DNA of 64,000 nucleotides from Zhengitettix transpicula (lineage: Eukaryota; Arthropoda; Insecta; Orthoptera; Tetrigidae), in the NCBI GenBank assembly GCA_037074705.1, contig CM073593.1, positions 107,944,238-108,008,237 on the forward strand, written 5' to 3'. How positions within the stretch are numbered: position 1 is the stretch's first letter; every line of letters begins with the position of its first letter. The position numbers and the translations under genes were made by a program. Of the stretch, positions 46,680 through 57,860 are shown piece after piece. A model generated the notes under the pieces. The model did no database searches, was not told where the DNA came from, and saw nothing but the letters and a program-made list of their open reading frames with translations.

Positions 46680-46709
46680 GTTTCAATACTGATTTGTAGC
46701 CATCTTCAG
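46680..46709 (-). ncRNA. hammerhead-like core
   Basis: Minus strand: CTGAAGA (46709-46703), TGGCTACAAATCAGTATT, GAAAC (46684-46680). Conserved blocks intact. Stem II is imperfect; it appears derived from the GG-TAC/GTA-CC form seen at 46891. Confidence 0.45.
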
Positions 46710-46801
46710 GGGGTATGAACGAACTGACTGACTTTATATTCTGATTTTATAAACGTTTATATACATTAGCATGGCCGAGGAAACGTTTCATCAGTTTTGG
46801 C

Positions 46802-46804
<3 letters not shown>

Positions 46805-46852
<48 letters not shown>
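46805..46852. repeat. (TA)n microsatellite
   Basis: Uninterrupted TA run of about 48 bp, lying between two hammerhead-like cores in opposite orientation. Confidence 0.97.
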
Positions 46853-46856
<4 letters not shown>

Positions 46857-46890
46857 AAATATTTATAACATCAAGATAAAAGCTTTCAGC

Positions 46891-46920
46891 CTGAAAGGGG
46901 TTACAAATAAGTACCGAAAC
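46891..46920 (+). ncRNA. hammerhead-like core
   Basis: CTGAAAG (46891-46897), then GG-T-TAC (46899-46904) pairing GTACC (46911-46915) with one bulged T, then GAAAC (46916-46920). One change in CTGANGA. Stem II is 5 bp. Confidence 0.45.
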
Positions 46921-47058
46921 GTATCGCTTTTAAATTAAACGTTTTCTAACACAATGAACGAGATAATTAAATATACTTAAAGCAATTTATATCCTTATTT
47001 TTGGTCCTAAATTTATTTAGTTGAAAAAACACAGTTATTTGAAATTAGAAAACTTTTC

Positions 47059-47583
47059 AATAAAGTTAATTTAGGACCGAAAATCAGGCAATAATCCTTT
47101 TTAATAACAATTCTGATCAACTAATTGTTTTAATTAATTATAAAATAGTCTTTTAAAAGGTCATTAAGTACGTTTTATTTATTTATATATTTAATAAAGT
47201 CAATTGAGGACCAAAAATCAAGCAATAATCATTTTTAAAAACAATTCTGATCAACCAATTGTTTCAATTAATTATAAAATAGGCTTTTAACAGGTCGTTA
47301 AGTACGTTTTATTTATGTATATATTTAATAAAGTAAATTTAGGACTAAAAATCGGGCAGTAATCATTTTTAAAAACAATTCTGATCTACTAATTGTTTCA
47401 ATTAATTATAAAATAGGCTTTTAATGGGTCGTTAATTACGATTTATTTATTTATATACTTAATAAATTAAATTGAGGACCAAAAATAAGCCAGTAACTTA
47501 TTTTAAAATCTGTTTTGATCTACTAATTGTTTCAATTAATTATAAAATAGGCTTTTAATGGGTCGTTGAGTATGGTTTACTAA
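47059..47583. repeat. 134-bp tandem repeat, four units
   Basis: Units begin AATAAAGT(T/C/A)AATT at 47059, 47193, 47327 and 47461 with constant 134-bp spacing. Each has TTAGGACC or TGAGGACC, ATTCTGATC, ACTAATTGTTT, AATTAATTATAAAATAG and GGTCGTTAAGTACG. A partial sense match lies just upstream near 46990. Confidence 0.93.
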
Positions 47584-48858
47584 AAACGGACGTTAACATA
47601 AAATATTATATAAACTTTTAGTATGTTGTATGCAATAAAATATTTCGGTATAAAAGTTTCTGAAAAAAGACAGAAAACTGTTTTTTTCAAGTCAGGAAAC
47701 GGTTAATGACGTGAAACTGGAAACAGTTTCCTGATTATCCTTGTAGACAGGAAGAACAGGAAAAGATAAGAGAAATTTTTTAAAAACTTCTACATTAAGG
47801 AAGCAATTAGAGGACAAAATCGAGCTAATAAGTTCCTAGATATAAGGAAAACATTAATGGTTCATCTATTAAACCAATTATTATAGTGTAAAACACTAAG
47901 CGGAGTTTTATTCAACTACAAAAGTAAATAATTAATAATAAAATGTCTGTTCAACAAAGAAAATTGGTGAATGTAAATTATCTTCAGGACAGTAGAAAAC
48001 CTGTTGAATATATATATAACTTCCAATTAACGTACCTACTTCTGCCTCTCTACAGTTTCCTTTTGTAAGCCAGGGGTTGCTTTGAATTATTCCCGTATTT
48101 GCATAGAACTATCGCATTATAAGACACATCCACCCCCTCAACGCAACTTCCCTACCGACACTCTAAACCGCCGCCCCAGGCCAGGTTGAAACTTCTCATG
48201 TCACAAATGACTTTAGTGCAGCTCCACTTCGCTCCTCTGCATAACACATGAACGTTGTTTCGTTGCAATATGGATGGGGATGGGGATGGGAGGGGGGTTG
48301 GTGGTTGGCGGGGTGTATTCGGGAATCGCTCAGGGGGAGGGTTGGATGGAGAAGTGATATTGCATTAGCACGTGGTCTGGAGAAAAAATAACCACCACGC
48401 CTTCATTCGGTCGACGTGGTGGCATACATGGGGACGATTTCTTTATTAACGTTCACGTTTCGATGGATGGCTAGAAATTTTCGACGTCGCGTTAAACGGT
48501 TATAATTACATTTACATAGTGGTGACGCTACAATGAGACTTCAACGGTTCAAAAATAACATTAAAAATATTCTTGCTGTAGTTATGGAATCATAATAATG
48601 GTTTTGGGCCGATTCGAGACATGGTAAATAACAACTAATGGACAATATATAATGTGTTTTATAAATAGGGGTTTCTGGGCCGCCAGAGACTTTGGGAAAC
48701 GTTGCCACGTCGTTCGTAGAGAATTGACAAGAAACCCGGTAGACGACGGAACAACGAAGAGCTTCAAGGCTGTAATTTGATAAGAACTGTGACTTTAATC
48801 ACTGCAGGTGAGCAACAAGCCTTCCTGATGACGACGACGTAATCACAGTCGGCGTGAC

Positions 48859-48894
<36 letters not shown>

Positions 48895-49638
48895 CTAAGC
48901 TGTTGCTCATTGATCCGTCGCGTTACCTCTGGAGCAGAGATGGCTTTGATGTTTGTTTGTCAGCTCAGCTGTTCCGTGTTGGTGAGCGTCGCGACGCCGG
49001 GCTCCCAGTCCAACAAACAACATCGTGTGCGTGTGTGGACACGCGCGCGCGTTGGTTGTCTGTCTGTCTGTTAGCTCTGGAGAAATTAAGCCCTGTATTG
49101 TTGTGATTGCTCGACCCCCCCGCACAACCCCCTCTGAATATATCTCAAGGGAAATTTTCTCCGGTTGTTGGCGGCTGAACGTGAAGAATAGGAATCTGCT
49201 TGGTCGTCAATGGTTGCTATATAAAATATATAATACGAATAAATTGGTCGTAATACTCAAAAAAAAATTAATGAAGCAAATCGTAAAAACATTATGGGGG
49301 AAAAAAATCATGAGGCTAATATACCAGAAATTTATTACGAATAAAAATTTAAAACAATAACCCAGACACGTTTCATTCCTAATTGTTTTTTTAATGAAAC
49401 GTCGATATATTTTTCTATTAGTACAACGATTAAAAATTTGTATTCATAGCAAATTTATGACTTAGTAGACCATGTTTTTTTTTATTTACAAAAAAAGTCC
49501 GATAAATATTCCTGATAAACTTTTAATTTCACGACGTTTTGACCTTAAATGAATGAACCTAACAAATTTTGTCTGAAATACATATTAAGAAAATTAATAA
49601 TTCGAACTTACTAATTAATAATAAAAGATTTGCACGAC
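47584..49638. other. spacer, no gene recognised
   Basis: AT-rich to 48060, balanced to 49160, AT-rich after. Contains a (CA)n run at 48862-48891 and GATGGGGATGGGGATGGGA near 48272. Frames up to 111 codons at 48900-49360 run through GC-rich simple sequence and show no motif. Confidence 0.4.
48862..48891. repeat. (CA)n microsatellite
   Basis: CA dinucleotide run of about 30 bp. Confidence 0.96.
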
Positions 49639-49670
49639 GTTTCATCCCTTTTCTGTTGGAACATCTTCAG
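49639..49670 (-). ncRNA. hammerhead-like core
   Basis: Minus strand: CTGAAGA (49670-49664), TGTTCC, loop, GGGAT, GAAACGTCG (GAAAC 49643-49639). TCC/GGGA gives a 3-4 bp stem II. Conserved blocks intact. Confidence 0.45.
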
Positions 49671-49789
49671 GTTCAAATATAAAACAAATTATAAGGTCGG
49701 AATATATAAAAATTAAGAGTCAACAAAATTTTATAAGCACTTTATTAATAAAATAGTAATTTTGAATAATTGTTTAACATTACTTCCAA

Positions 49790-50110
49790 TTAATTTATTC
49801 AATTATTAATACCTAATTAAAAATTTCTAGAGAGAATTTCTAAAATATGTTTGATAATTAAAATTAACGGAATTAATTTTACATTAATATATAATTAATT
49901 TATTAAATTATTAATACCTAATTAAAAATTTCTAAAATGTGTCTGATAATTAAAATTAACGGAATTAATTTTACATTAATTTATATAATTAATTTATTAA
50001 ATTATTACAACCTGATTAAAAATTTCTTGAGAAAATTTCTAAAATGTGTCTGATAATTAAAATTAACAACGGAATTCATTATTACATTAATTTATATTAT
50101 TAATTTACAA
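49790..50110. repeat. 94-111-bp tandem repeat, three units
   Basis: Units begin TTAATTTATTnAATTATTA at 49790, 49895 and 49989, ending at the fourth start near 50100. Shared blocks: CCTAATTAAAAATTTCT, GATAATTAAAATTAAC, GGAATTAATTTTACATTAA. Length differences come from gain or loss of an AGAGAATTTCT block. Confidence 0.88.
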
Positions 50111-51793
50111 TTACAAGGGTTCATCAATTCTATTTAAATTCTTGGTATTAATTTAGCCATCAATAAAGGAATTCTAGGACCTAATATTATAATTTTCTTT
50201 GGGTATTTTTATTATTAAAACTTTGGTCATACAAATAAAGATGTTTGGACACATCTCAATAATTTTTTTGGACGTTACATTTCAATGTTCATTGATTTCG
50301 AGTCTTTAAAAATATCGTTTCGTTCGAACTGTATAACAAGCATTGTAATCTAAGTCTAGTAACTTCGTAAAATAATTTTTTTTTGTGTGTTTTTCTAAAA
50401 TGTTAAATTTTTTGTCTTTAATATATTTCCGAATATATAAACAGTCGTGAGATTCTTACTATTAAAAGTTATTAACACTGTGTGTGTGTGTGTGTGATTT
50501 ATTTCAACACAAAGTTGATCTGATAACAGGCTGTATTAATGAAATTGTCGAATGTAAAATTTAAAACACATCAAAGGAACCGAAGACAATTCAAGGTTCG
50601 TAATTATATGAAAACAAACTGAGATAATGTAAAATAATGGACGGCTTAAATTTACAAAAGGATCAAACAGGATTAGAGACCGCAAAAACGTAAGCGGATA
50701 TTGTTGAGGGATTATATTGAAAATAAAAGAGGAATTACAGCCGTTTAAATGTTTGAAATAAAAAAGCGACAAGATAATTGCACTGAGTTGGACCAGAAAA
50801 TAATCGTCCTCGAAAGCCAATTAAAAATCAAAACGCACCCTCGCGACGAAAGGAAAACACTTTCACGTGTGCGGCGGCGGCGGCGGCGGCGGCCAATTAC
50901 AAAAGGGAACAACTTTCACAGCCAACTCCGGAGAATTTTCAACCACCCTTTTCTGAAACACTTCAAAGAGAGTGGAGGAATCCATCGGGCACTCGTCGGT
51001 TCAGTGAGAAACTTCCCTTGCGCCGTGACAATAAAAGTCACCCGCCCCCCCCCCCCCCGAGCGTGGGCGCGCGGGTGAAAGACGGGGGTGGCGACGAAGG
51101 TGAATCAAATGGCGATATTAAACATCAGATAGAAGAAGCTTGCCTGGGAGTTGAAGGGGGGTGAAGGTCGGGGGTCGAGGAATTCGAGATGATGTTGTAA
51201 GGTTGCGTCACGGAAGGAGTTCAACGTTCTACACTCAAAGTAAAAGACTAACGTCAATAATACCAACTGTGGCAGTCGTACAGACAAACGTCGAATAGAG
51301 AAACTGTAACTAAGAAAATTAATAATTAAGGAAACATAAAAAAAAGTCTTTTTCTGGTTTAATCAAAGGGAAACCCAAAGATCCTATTAAATAAGTGATC
51401 CACTACCAATGTCTGGTCATGAAATTTAATTTATTCAAAGAGTGACGTTTGTTATATCGGCCGAACGAAAAGATCTTTTTAGACACAATAATTTAAGAGC
51501 ATAAAATTTAAAAACTTTTAAACCGGTTTCGTATCACTAAGCACATTAATCGAATATAATCCCTGTTACAATTTTTGGACAGTGAGAATCACGGCAATGT
51601 AAGAAATTAATTTCTGAAATGTTGTTTATTAAAAATCAACATAACAACGTTAACATTAAGCACGTTGGAAAAATCCTTAATAAGTTGTATAATGATTCAT
51701 TTCTACGTTCTTTGGACCGTTATGGATTTATCTTTGATTTTTAGTTCTTAAGTTTAATTTACAGTGTTAAGTCAAGCGGTTTTAAATTAGTGA

Positions 51794-51794
<1 letters not shown>
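50111..51794. other. spacer with simple repeats, no gene recognised
   Basis: (GT)n at 50479-50498, (CGG)n at 50872-50893, 14-nt C run at 51045-51058. The GC-rich patch at 50820-51200 could be regulatory. A 109-codon frame across the CGG run is an artefact of simple sequence. Confidence 0.4.

Positions 51795-51833
<39 letters not shown>
51795..51833. repeat. (TA)n microsatellite
   Basis: TA run of about 38 bp immediately flanking the inverted duplication arm. Confidence 0.96.
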
Positions 51834-51834
<1 letters not shown>

Positions 51835-51836
<2 letters not shown>

Positions 51837-52172
51837 CGTAAAATTAAAAACAACGTTTCATCGCTCATTTTTCGACATCTTCAGATTGAAGTTTAAAACT
51901 GCAAAAATACAATTACAATGATTAGAATAGCATGGGAGTGAAGTGGAAAGGATTCAATAAGACAGAATACCTAAAAATAAATACTGAAAGCAAGACAACG
52001 AAAAGGGGAAGAGCAATATTGAGGTGTAATGGAGGATTTGATAATTATGAAGAGGGGAGAGGGGATTAATAATAGAGAAGCACAGACAGGCCGAGGCTCA
52101 CTGTAGTGTCGTATAGTAAAGTAGGTGAGGGGTGTGTTTCCGTCATGATGCCGCGACGCGAGGATATTTTTC
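51835..52172 (-). repeat. left arm of 335-bp inverted duplication, with hammerhead-like core
   Basis: Inverse copy of 53478-53812, roughly 88% by eye. Shared blocks: AGAATAGCATGGG, GTGTAATGGA, GATTTGATAATTATGAAG, GACAGGCCGAGGCTCACTG, GTGTCGTATAGTAAAGTAGG. At 51884-51855 on the minus strand: CTGAAGA, T, GTCG, loop, CGAT, GAAAC. ACGT blocks on either side of TGTTTTTAATTTT form a 4-bp stem III. Confidence 0.8.
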
Positions 52173-52965
52173 CGCCCCCACCCCCCTAAATTCTCCGTGC
52201 AGCCTATGAAACATCCCCTGCTTGTTCGTGACAGTAAAATCATCAGCAACAGTAACAGCGAGTAATTAACGTATTGCCTGCGAAGTCGTGAGTGGTCGTG
52301 GTGAAGAGAACACAACCAGCACGTTCCACGACGTCATCAACCTCAGCGCCCCCCCCCCCGGCCTCCCTCTCTCATGAAGGTAATTACAGATGAAATGTCG
52401 ACAACATCACCACCAAGCCTCGCGGGGTTGCCACGTCTCTGCGGTCTGGAAAGGGCAAAGGCGATGTTTCCTAAGCTCATTAAACTATATAATTGTGTTC
52501 ATTAATGAAAATTCCGGAAAACGGATTCTCCGTGCAACTGCGGGCACAGACGAGTTAAAGGACAATCAAACACTGAGGTGGGAGAAACAACACGCAAAAG
52601 GGGAGGGGAATATGGCTGCAGAATAATGGAGGAACTGAACTGAGAGTGTACGAATTACGCGCAACAAAAACCGTTTTTTTGTCGCACAATAAATTAAAAC
52701 AATTAGCTTTTCTATACGAACATATTAATGTAGAAAGATCGTAATTATAGTCTCTAGGGACAACTTTAAATCAGGCGACTGCAAATTTCATATTCTGCAT
52801 ACTTAAAAAAAACATGGCGTATTTAATTTCTGGTAAGTGCGACTGAGAAGTTTCCTTCAATATTGTCGGAACATGTGGCGCCAAGTTGTTTGGAAAACAA
52901 TCTTAACCCCCTTTGCTCTCGCGGCCCAGAGGAAGAAAGAAATTTAATAAAATGAGCGAGTGTAT
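52173..52965. other. centre of the inverted duplication, left part
   Basis: Balanced composition with an 11-nt C run at 52349-52359. ATG-started frames up to 78 codons show no recognisable motif. No gene supported. Confidence 0.4.
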
Positions 52966-52978
52966 GAGGAGCAAATTT
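52966..52978. repeat. target-site duplication of copy A7 (left)
   Basis: GAGGAGCAAATTT, exactly repeated at 53387-53399 on the far side of copy A7. Confidence 0.92.
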
Positions 52979-53386
52979 ACCTGTTTTGAGAGGTGTATGT
53001 TCCGGGGTCACAGACCTTGGGCATACGGTAAGAGTTGTCCGCTATTCCCATTGGAATAGTCGGCCAGCTGCCTCCTAAACTGGTCGAGGCACTGAGAAGG
53101 GAAAGCTGCGTCCCCACAGCAAACTCCTCTCCCGCTATCGGAAGGGCGTGGGACAAGTACCCAATGCCCGACCTACCCAATGCAGGTTTTTCTAGGGTTT
53201 TCCCTGCATTTCTTTAGGCGAATGCCGGGTAGGATCCTTAAACCATAGCCCGGGGGCCCCTAGTTAACCCTTGGCTACCTTCCTCTACCCTTCCGCATCC
53301 CCTCTTTCTAATCCCTTCCTATGCTATTAAAGGGGAGTTGCCCAATGTGGATCACCCTCATGTAGCCTGTTGCACTAAAAGAAAAA
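52979..53386 (+). mobile_element. family A retroposon, copy A7 with 13-bp target duplication
   Basis: 5'-truncated copy starting ACCTGTTTTGAGAGGTG and ending TTGCACTAAAAGAAAAA. It is flanked by an exact 13-bp direct repeat (52966-52978 and 53387-53399). This shows both ends, the A-rich 3' tail and the insertion mechanism: retroposition with target duplication, as for LINE-mobilised sequences. It shares a 60-codon frame without ATG with A4, A6 and A9. Confidence 0.95.
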
Positions 53387-53399
53387 GAGGAGCAAATTT
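53387..53399. repeat. target-site duplication of copy A7 (right)
   Basis: Second copy of GAGGAGCAAATTT, directly after the A-rich tail. Confidence 0.92.
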
Positions 53400-53477
53400 C
53401 AGAAGGGGGGGGGGGATGTTTTTTAGTAACTGACACGTCAGCGGTAATGACCATGAAAGAGCACGAGGATTGTCTTA

Positions 53478-53812
53478 TATCCTCGCCTCGCGGCATCACG
53501 ACGGAAACACATCCCCCACCTACTTTACTATACGACACTACAGTGAGCCTCGGCCTGTCTGTGCTTCTCCATTATTAATCCCCTCTCCCCTTCATAATTA
53601 TCAAATCTTCCATTACACCTCAATATTGCTCTTCCCCTTTCCGTTGTCTTGCTTTCAGTATTTTTTTTTACGTATTCTGTCTTCTTGCATCCTTTCCACT
53701 TCAACCCCATGCTATTCTAATCATGGTAATTGAATTTTTGTAGTTTTTAACTTTAACCTGAAGATATCGAAAAATAAGCGATGAAACGTTGTTTTTAATT
53801 TTACGTTAATAA
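53478..53812 (+). repeat. right arm of 335-bp inverted duplication, with hammerhead-like core
   Basis: Inverse of 51835-52172. Near its end: CTGAAGA (53758-53764), T, ATCG (53766-53769) pairing CGAT (53779-53782), GAAAC (53783-53787), and ACGT (53786-53789) pairing ACGT (53803-53806) as stem III, with T53807 as the H of the NUH triplet. Stem II is ATCG/CGAT here and GTCG/CGAT in the left arm, so pairing is kept. Confidence 0.8.
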
Positions 53813-54384
53813 ATTATTTTTTTATGACTTAAACTTGGCAGATGTTTACTTATTTATTATTTTTCTTAATAGTTAGAATATATATATCATTATTTTTGCA
53901 GGTTTATTATTAATTGCAGCTGTAATATTTGAGCTCGTCGTGACAGAAGCCACCAGTTCGACTTGGTACGAGTTGGTACCAGAAATAGGGAGAAAATGAA
54001 TTTATAGGAACGATTGGTAAAAGGGAGGTTAAGCGTCAAGATTGCATGACGTTCACAAAATAAGCGTAACGGCGAATAGGGTTCAAAGGCAAAGGTTGCT
54101 AGAAAGAAGATTAGAAGTTGAGGATAATGACTTGATACGAGCGTCCCTCTACCCTCGCAAAGTCGTGACCGCATCCAAGAAACAACCAATGGGGTTACAG
54201 GAATTGAAGGCCTTATAATGACTCATACACAGAGGTAGTGAAATCAGGAATGGAAGAATAATGAAGTAGTTAACGTAGAACAGTCAGGAAAATGCAAGAT
54301 GACTTGAAAGTTCGTGACAGTGATTGATAGTTTTCCCTGAGAGTCATGGAGTTGATATTTATATCTATATCCCTCTTTGTTAAC
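53813..54384. other. spacer, no gene recognised
   Basis: AT-rich then balanced. Frames up to 99 codons with no motif. Confidence 0.4.
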
Positions 54385-54643
54385 CTCTCTCCCGCCATCC
54401 AGGGAATGGCGTGGGTCAAGTACCAAATACCCGACCTACCTGATGCAGGTTTTCCTAGGGTTTTCCCTGCATCACTTTGAGGCCAATTACCGGGTAGGAT
54501 CCTTAAACCATAGCCCGGGGCCCCTAGTTAACCCTTGGCTACCTTCCTCTACCCTTCCGCATCCCCCCTTTCAAATCCGATCCTATGCTATTAAAGGGGA
54601 GTTGCCACCATGTGGATTACCCTCATGCAGCCTGTTGCCCTAC
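54385..54643 (+). mobile_element. family A retroposon, copy A8 (short form)
   Basis: Short-form start CTCTCTCCCGCC then ATCCAGGG, as in A1 and A10. Ends TTGCCCTACAAATAAC, so the tail has partly decayed. Confidence 0.85.
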
Positions 54644-55650
54644 AAATAACAATAATAATTTTCCAATAATTCTGAACAACAAGATCAACTGATGCGCTCA
54701 TCGTCCACCACCTTCACAATTTTTCTCCGATTCCTTGCTCCATTACGTCCTGAATTCAGTCACTGATGGCTACAGTTAGTGACAGACCTTCATTTAAATC
54801 AGTTCGGAACGTCCTCGTTAAGCCAAGCAGCCGCTGACCGCGTTAAGTGCTTCATGGTCTCGTATCAGCGTCAAGCCATCGTAGAAACAAGAAGGGGGTA
54901 GATATGAACAGTCTATAAAATTAGCGCCACTACTCGAGAAACTATCTGGGGACGCGGAGTAATCGCATCGCAACGACGACGTCGCTGGAATTGGCCAAGT
55001 TTAAACGTGATACACTCGGGGGTTGAGGGGGTTGTATTACGAGGTCAACTGGTGGTAATGCGGCGATTCTGAGGACGCGCCATACAAGAAGCCTCGTTAA
55101 CTTTTAAGGCCAGGTTTACGAGGCTTAACTTGGTGACATCAGATGCTGCAGGGTCGTGATCCGAGACGTTCTTGTCCGGATGGGGAGTGGAAAGTAATCT
55201 GATGGGTTACAGAGTTACATTAAAATCTCGTGCTCAGCGATTAGTATCTGAACTTGGATGTAACTTCTTTTAAAAAAAACACAAAACAATTCAGTCGATG
55301 ACTTGCCGTGTAATTTATGTTTTCTAGACACAGTTCTAGAGAACTAAAAATTATACCCCTTAGCTACTTAGAGACGTGTTCAAGTCCTATCACTATATTA
55401 AGGACAAAATTGAAAATTTTGATAAGCAATATATAATTAATATAATTCATCCTTTGGATTGTCAAGTCACGCATGCTATATAGGACAAACTAAGCGATCA
55501 ATAAAAGGTTAAAAGAACTTAAAATAATATAAATACTAGTATTAAAAATTAATTTGTTTTGTCGGAACATATTTATTTAAATAATTGCAAATGAGATTGG
55601 TGTTAAGTGTCAAAGGAACTACTCCTCTAGATTAATGAGTGAAGGGCTAT
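54644..55650. other. spacer, no gene recognised
   Basis: Balanced composition to 55240, then AT-rich. No long frame or recognisable RNA. Confidence 0.4.
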
Positions 55651-56023
55651 CTTGGGCATACGGTAAGAGTTGTTCGCTATTCCCATTGGAATAGTCGGCC
55701 AGCTGCCTCCTAAACTGGTCGAGGCACGGAGAAGGGAATGCTGCGTCCCCACAGCAAACTCCTCTCCCGCTATCGGAAGGGCGTGGGACAAGTACCCAAT
55801 GCCCAACCTACCTGATACAAGTTTTTCTAGGGTTTTCCCTGCATTACTTTTAGGTGAATTGCCGGGTAGGATCCTTAAACCATAGCCCGGGGGCCACTAG
55901 TTAACCCTTGGCTACCTTCCTCTACCCTTCCGCATCGCCCCTTTTAAATCCCTTCCTATGCTATTAAAGGGGAGTTGCCACCATGTGGATTACCCCCATG
56001 TAGCCTGGTACCCTAAAAAAAAA
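55651..56023 (+). mobile_element. family A retroposon, copy A9
   Basis: Starts CTTGGGCATACGGTAAGAG and ends TACCCTAAAAAAAAA. The preceding GAAGGGCTATC resembles the full-length start GAGGGCTATTC, so the copy may be a full-length insert with an internal deletion of about 130 bp, or a plain 5' truncation next to a chance match. Confidence 0.85.
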
Positions 56024-56084
56024 TTAAAATTGTTTCCATTGTTAACCCGCGCTTGTCGTCCTCCGTTTAACATTACAGTTGAAC

Positions 56085-56114
56085 CTAATGAGGTCACCAA
56101 ATAAGCGACGAAAC
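56085..56114 (+). ncRNA. hammerhead-like core
   Basis: CTAATGA (56085-56091; one change from CTGATGA), G, GTC (56093-56095) pairing GAC (56107-56109), GAAAC (56110-56114). The sequence after it, through ATGACTTACAATTGGCTGATG, parallels that after the core at 53758, marking both as one family. Confidence 0.5.
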
Positions 56115-56836
56115 GTTGTTTAATTTTACATTAATAATTATTTTTTATGACTTACAATTGGCTGATGTTTATTTATTTTTACGTACAGACACACTTTTTT
56201 ATTTATTAGAAGAAAACGAAGGTAAATTATTTTTTTCAGGTTTATCCTTGTCGGCACTGTTTAATGAATGCCCAATAGTTTGTAAGAACTTTGTAAGGAA
56301 CGCATTCAGAATTCCAGTCAGGGCCTGAAACGGCGCCTTTTCACGCAACGGAGAAAGGCGGAAGGTCAGGATTATGGGAGATAAAGGGTGGTGGTGGTGG
56401 CGGTGGTGGAGGGGGAAAAAAAGAAGAGGAAGAATATGGGACTAAAAAGTAAATTACCACTGTCGCCCCTTTGTCAACCCTCGCGGACACGGCGTGGAGA
56501 GAAAGCGTTGGGGCATGAATTATTGCACAGTGCTCGCGACTACGGTAACGCAGATTTATTGTTCCTCTCCAGGAGATTGGTCCATACGTCTTCGCGTACG
56601 TATTCCACGTACAAACACACACACACAAGGGGGTGGAGACACAGACGGAGAAAAGGGTGAAGATAGCGAGAGTCGAGAGGTAAAGAATTAATTGGACCGT
56701 GAAGAAATCGGAACAACCTTAAAGAAAACCGACTGATTACTAAATAGCTTGTTAATTTTATGATACATAAATAATAACGTATTTATTATATATAATAATT
56801 ACTCATGACCTTAATAACACACACAGAAATACACAC
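56115..56836. other. spacer with simple repeats
   Basis: (GGT)n-like run at about 56388-56412 next to a purine-rich tract, and a (CA)n run at about 56615-56627. Frames spanning them are artefacts. Confidence 0.45.
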
Positions 56837-56865
56837 GTTTCGCACCTCACGTAGTCCGTCGTCAG
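56837..56865 (-). ncRNA. hammerhead-like core, CTGACGA variant
   Basis: Minus strand: CTGACGA (56865-56859), which satisfies CUGANGA with N=C, then CGGACTACGTGAGGTGC, then GAAAC (56841-56837). Stem II is not clear. Confidence 0.4.
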
Positions 56866-57164
56866 TTTATAATGTTAACAACCAACTTCAATTATTTTAA
56901 TAATAATCTGGTTATATTACGGGTTTTTAATAATAATAATAATAATAATAGTAGTAGTACGAAAATAGGTTTATACAATTACGACAATGTTTCGGCCCTT
57001 TATTTTGGACATCTTTATCGAGTGAACGGTAAAAATGAAGATTCGACGTCAACGATTGACGATCGTCTGAAATTTTAGGCTGACCAACGAGGAAATCGGG
57101 GGTCAGACGACGACGGAAAGGTGAACAGAACAGCTGACAGTTTCCATACAATCCATCAAAAAAT
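56866..57164. other. spacer with (TAA)n
   Basis: (TAA)n at about 56926-56949. No gene seen. Confidence 0.45.
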
Positions 57165-57860
57165 ATATATATATATACACGACTCCCTCAGTCAAAATCG
57201 CGTTTCATTTGTCGCTACTCTAAAGGTCGGACTGTACAATCGTAGAAGTGCACAGGCTTCAAGGCTCGCTCGTTGGACAAATATTTCCCTCGTTGCTGTC
57301 CGATCCGTAATTATATTCTATTAAAAAAAACGTATATACGGTTCCCGCAGTCAAATAATTTTTCTTCGTCGCTCTCAGACCGACAATTACATTCATTATT
57401 GTATATATACGAAAAGAGTTTCCTTCATTGCTGTCAGAAACCGACGACTACTACTAATAATAATAATAATAAAGATAACCAAAGGCAGACAAATGAAGTA
57501 GTAATATAAATACCACACATAATGTTTCTGGGATTATTGTCCCTTTTTCCGGATGTTAAGAAGAGCCTAGAGTGAGACAACATAGAACTCAAGTAATATT
57601 AATATTATTATTTCATTTCTACCGACAATTACATTCACTAAAAGTAGATAAATGGTTCCCTCAGTCAAAATGTCGTTTCTTCGTCGCTCTCGAAACGACA
57701 ATTTCGTCCGTTTTAAGTGTATATACACGACGCTCTCAGTCAATACAGGTTTCTTCGTTGCTCTCAGATGTCTACAAGTACATTGGTTATAAATATATAC
57801 GGTTCCCTCAGTCAAAATCATGTTTCTTCGTCGCTTTTGAAACGGAAATTAATCCATATC
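57165..57860. repeat. degenerate minisatellite, unit about 75-85 bp
   Basis: Units built on TATATACGGTTCCCTCAGTC, AAAATCnTGTTTCTTCGTCGC and TCTCAGACCGACAATTACATT recur at about 57175, 57330, 57400, 57640, 57715 and 57790. The regular order is broken at 57511-57596 by a family C copy. Confidence 0.75.
57511..57596. mobile_element. family C copy 3 (single arm), nested in the minisatellite
   Basis: TAATATAAATACCACACATAA, TGTTTCTGGGATTATTGTCC, CCGGATGTTAAGAAGAGCC and TAGAGTGAGACAAC match the left arm of family C copy 2 (these are separate words, given in part). Minisatellite sequence resumes on both sides. Confidence 0.65.
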
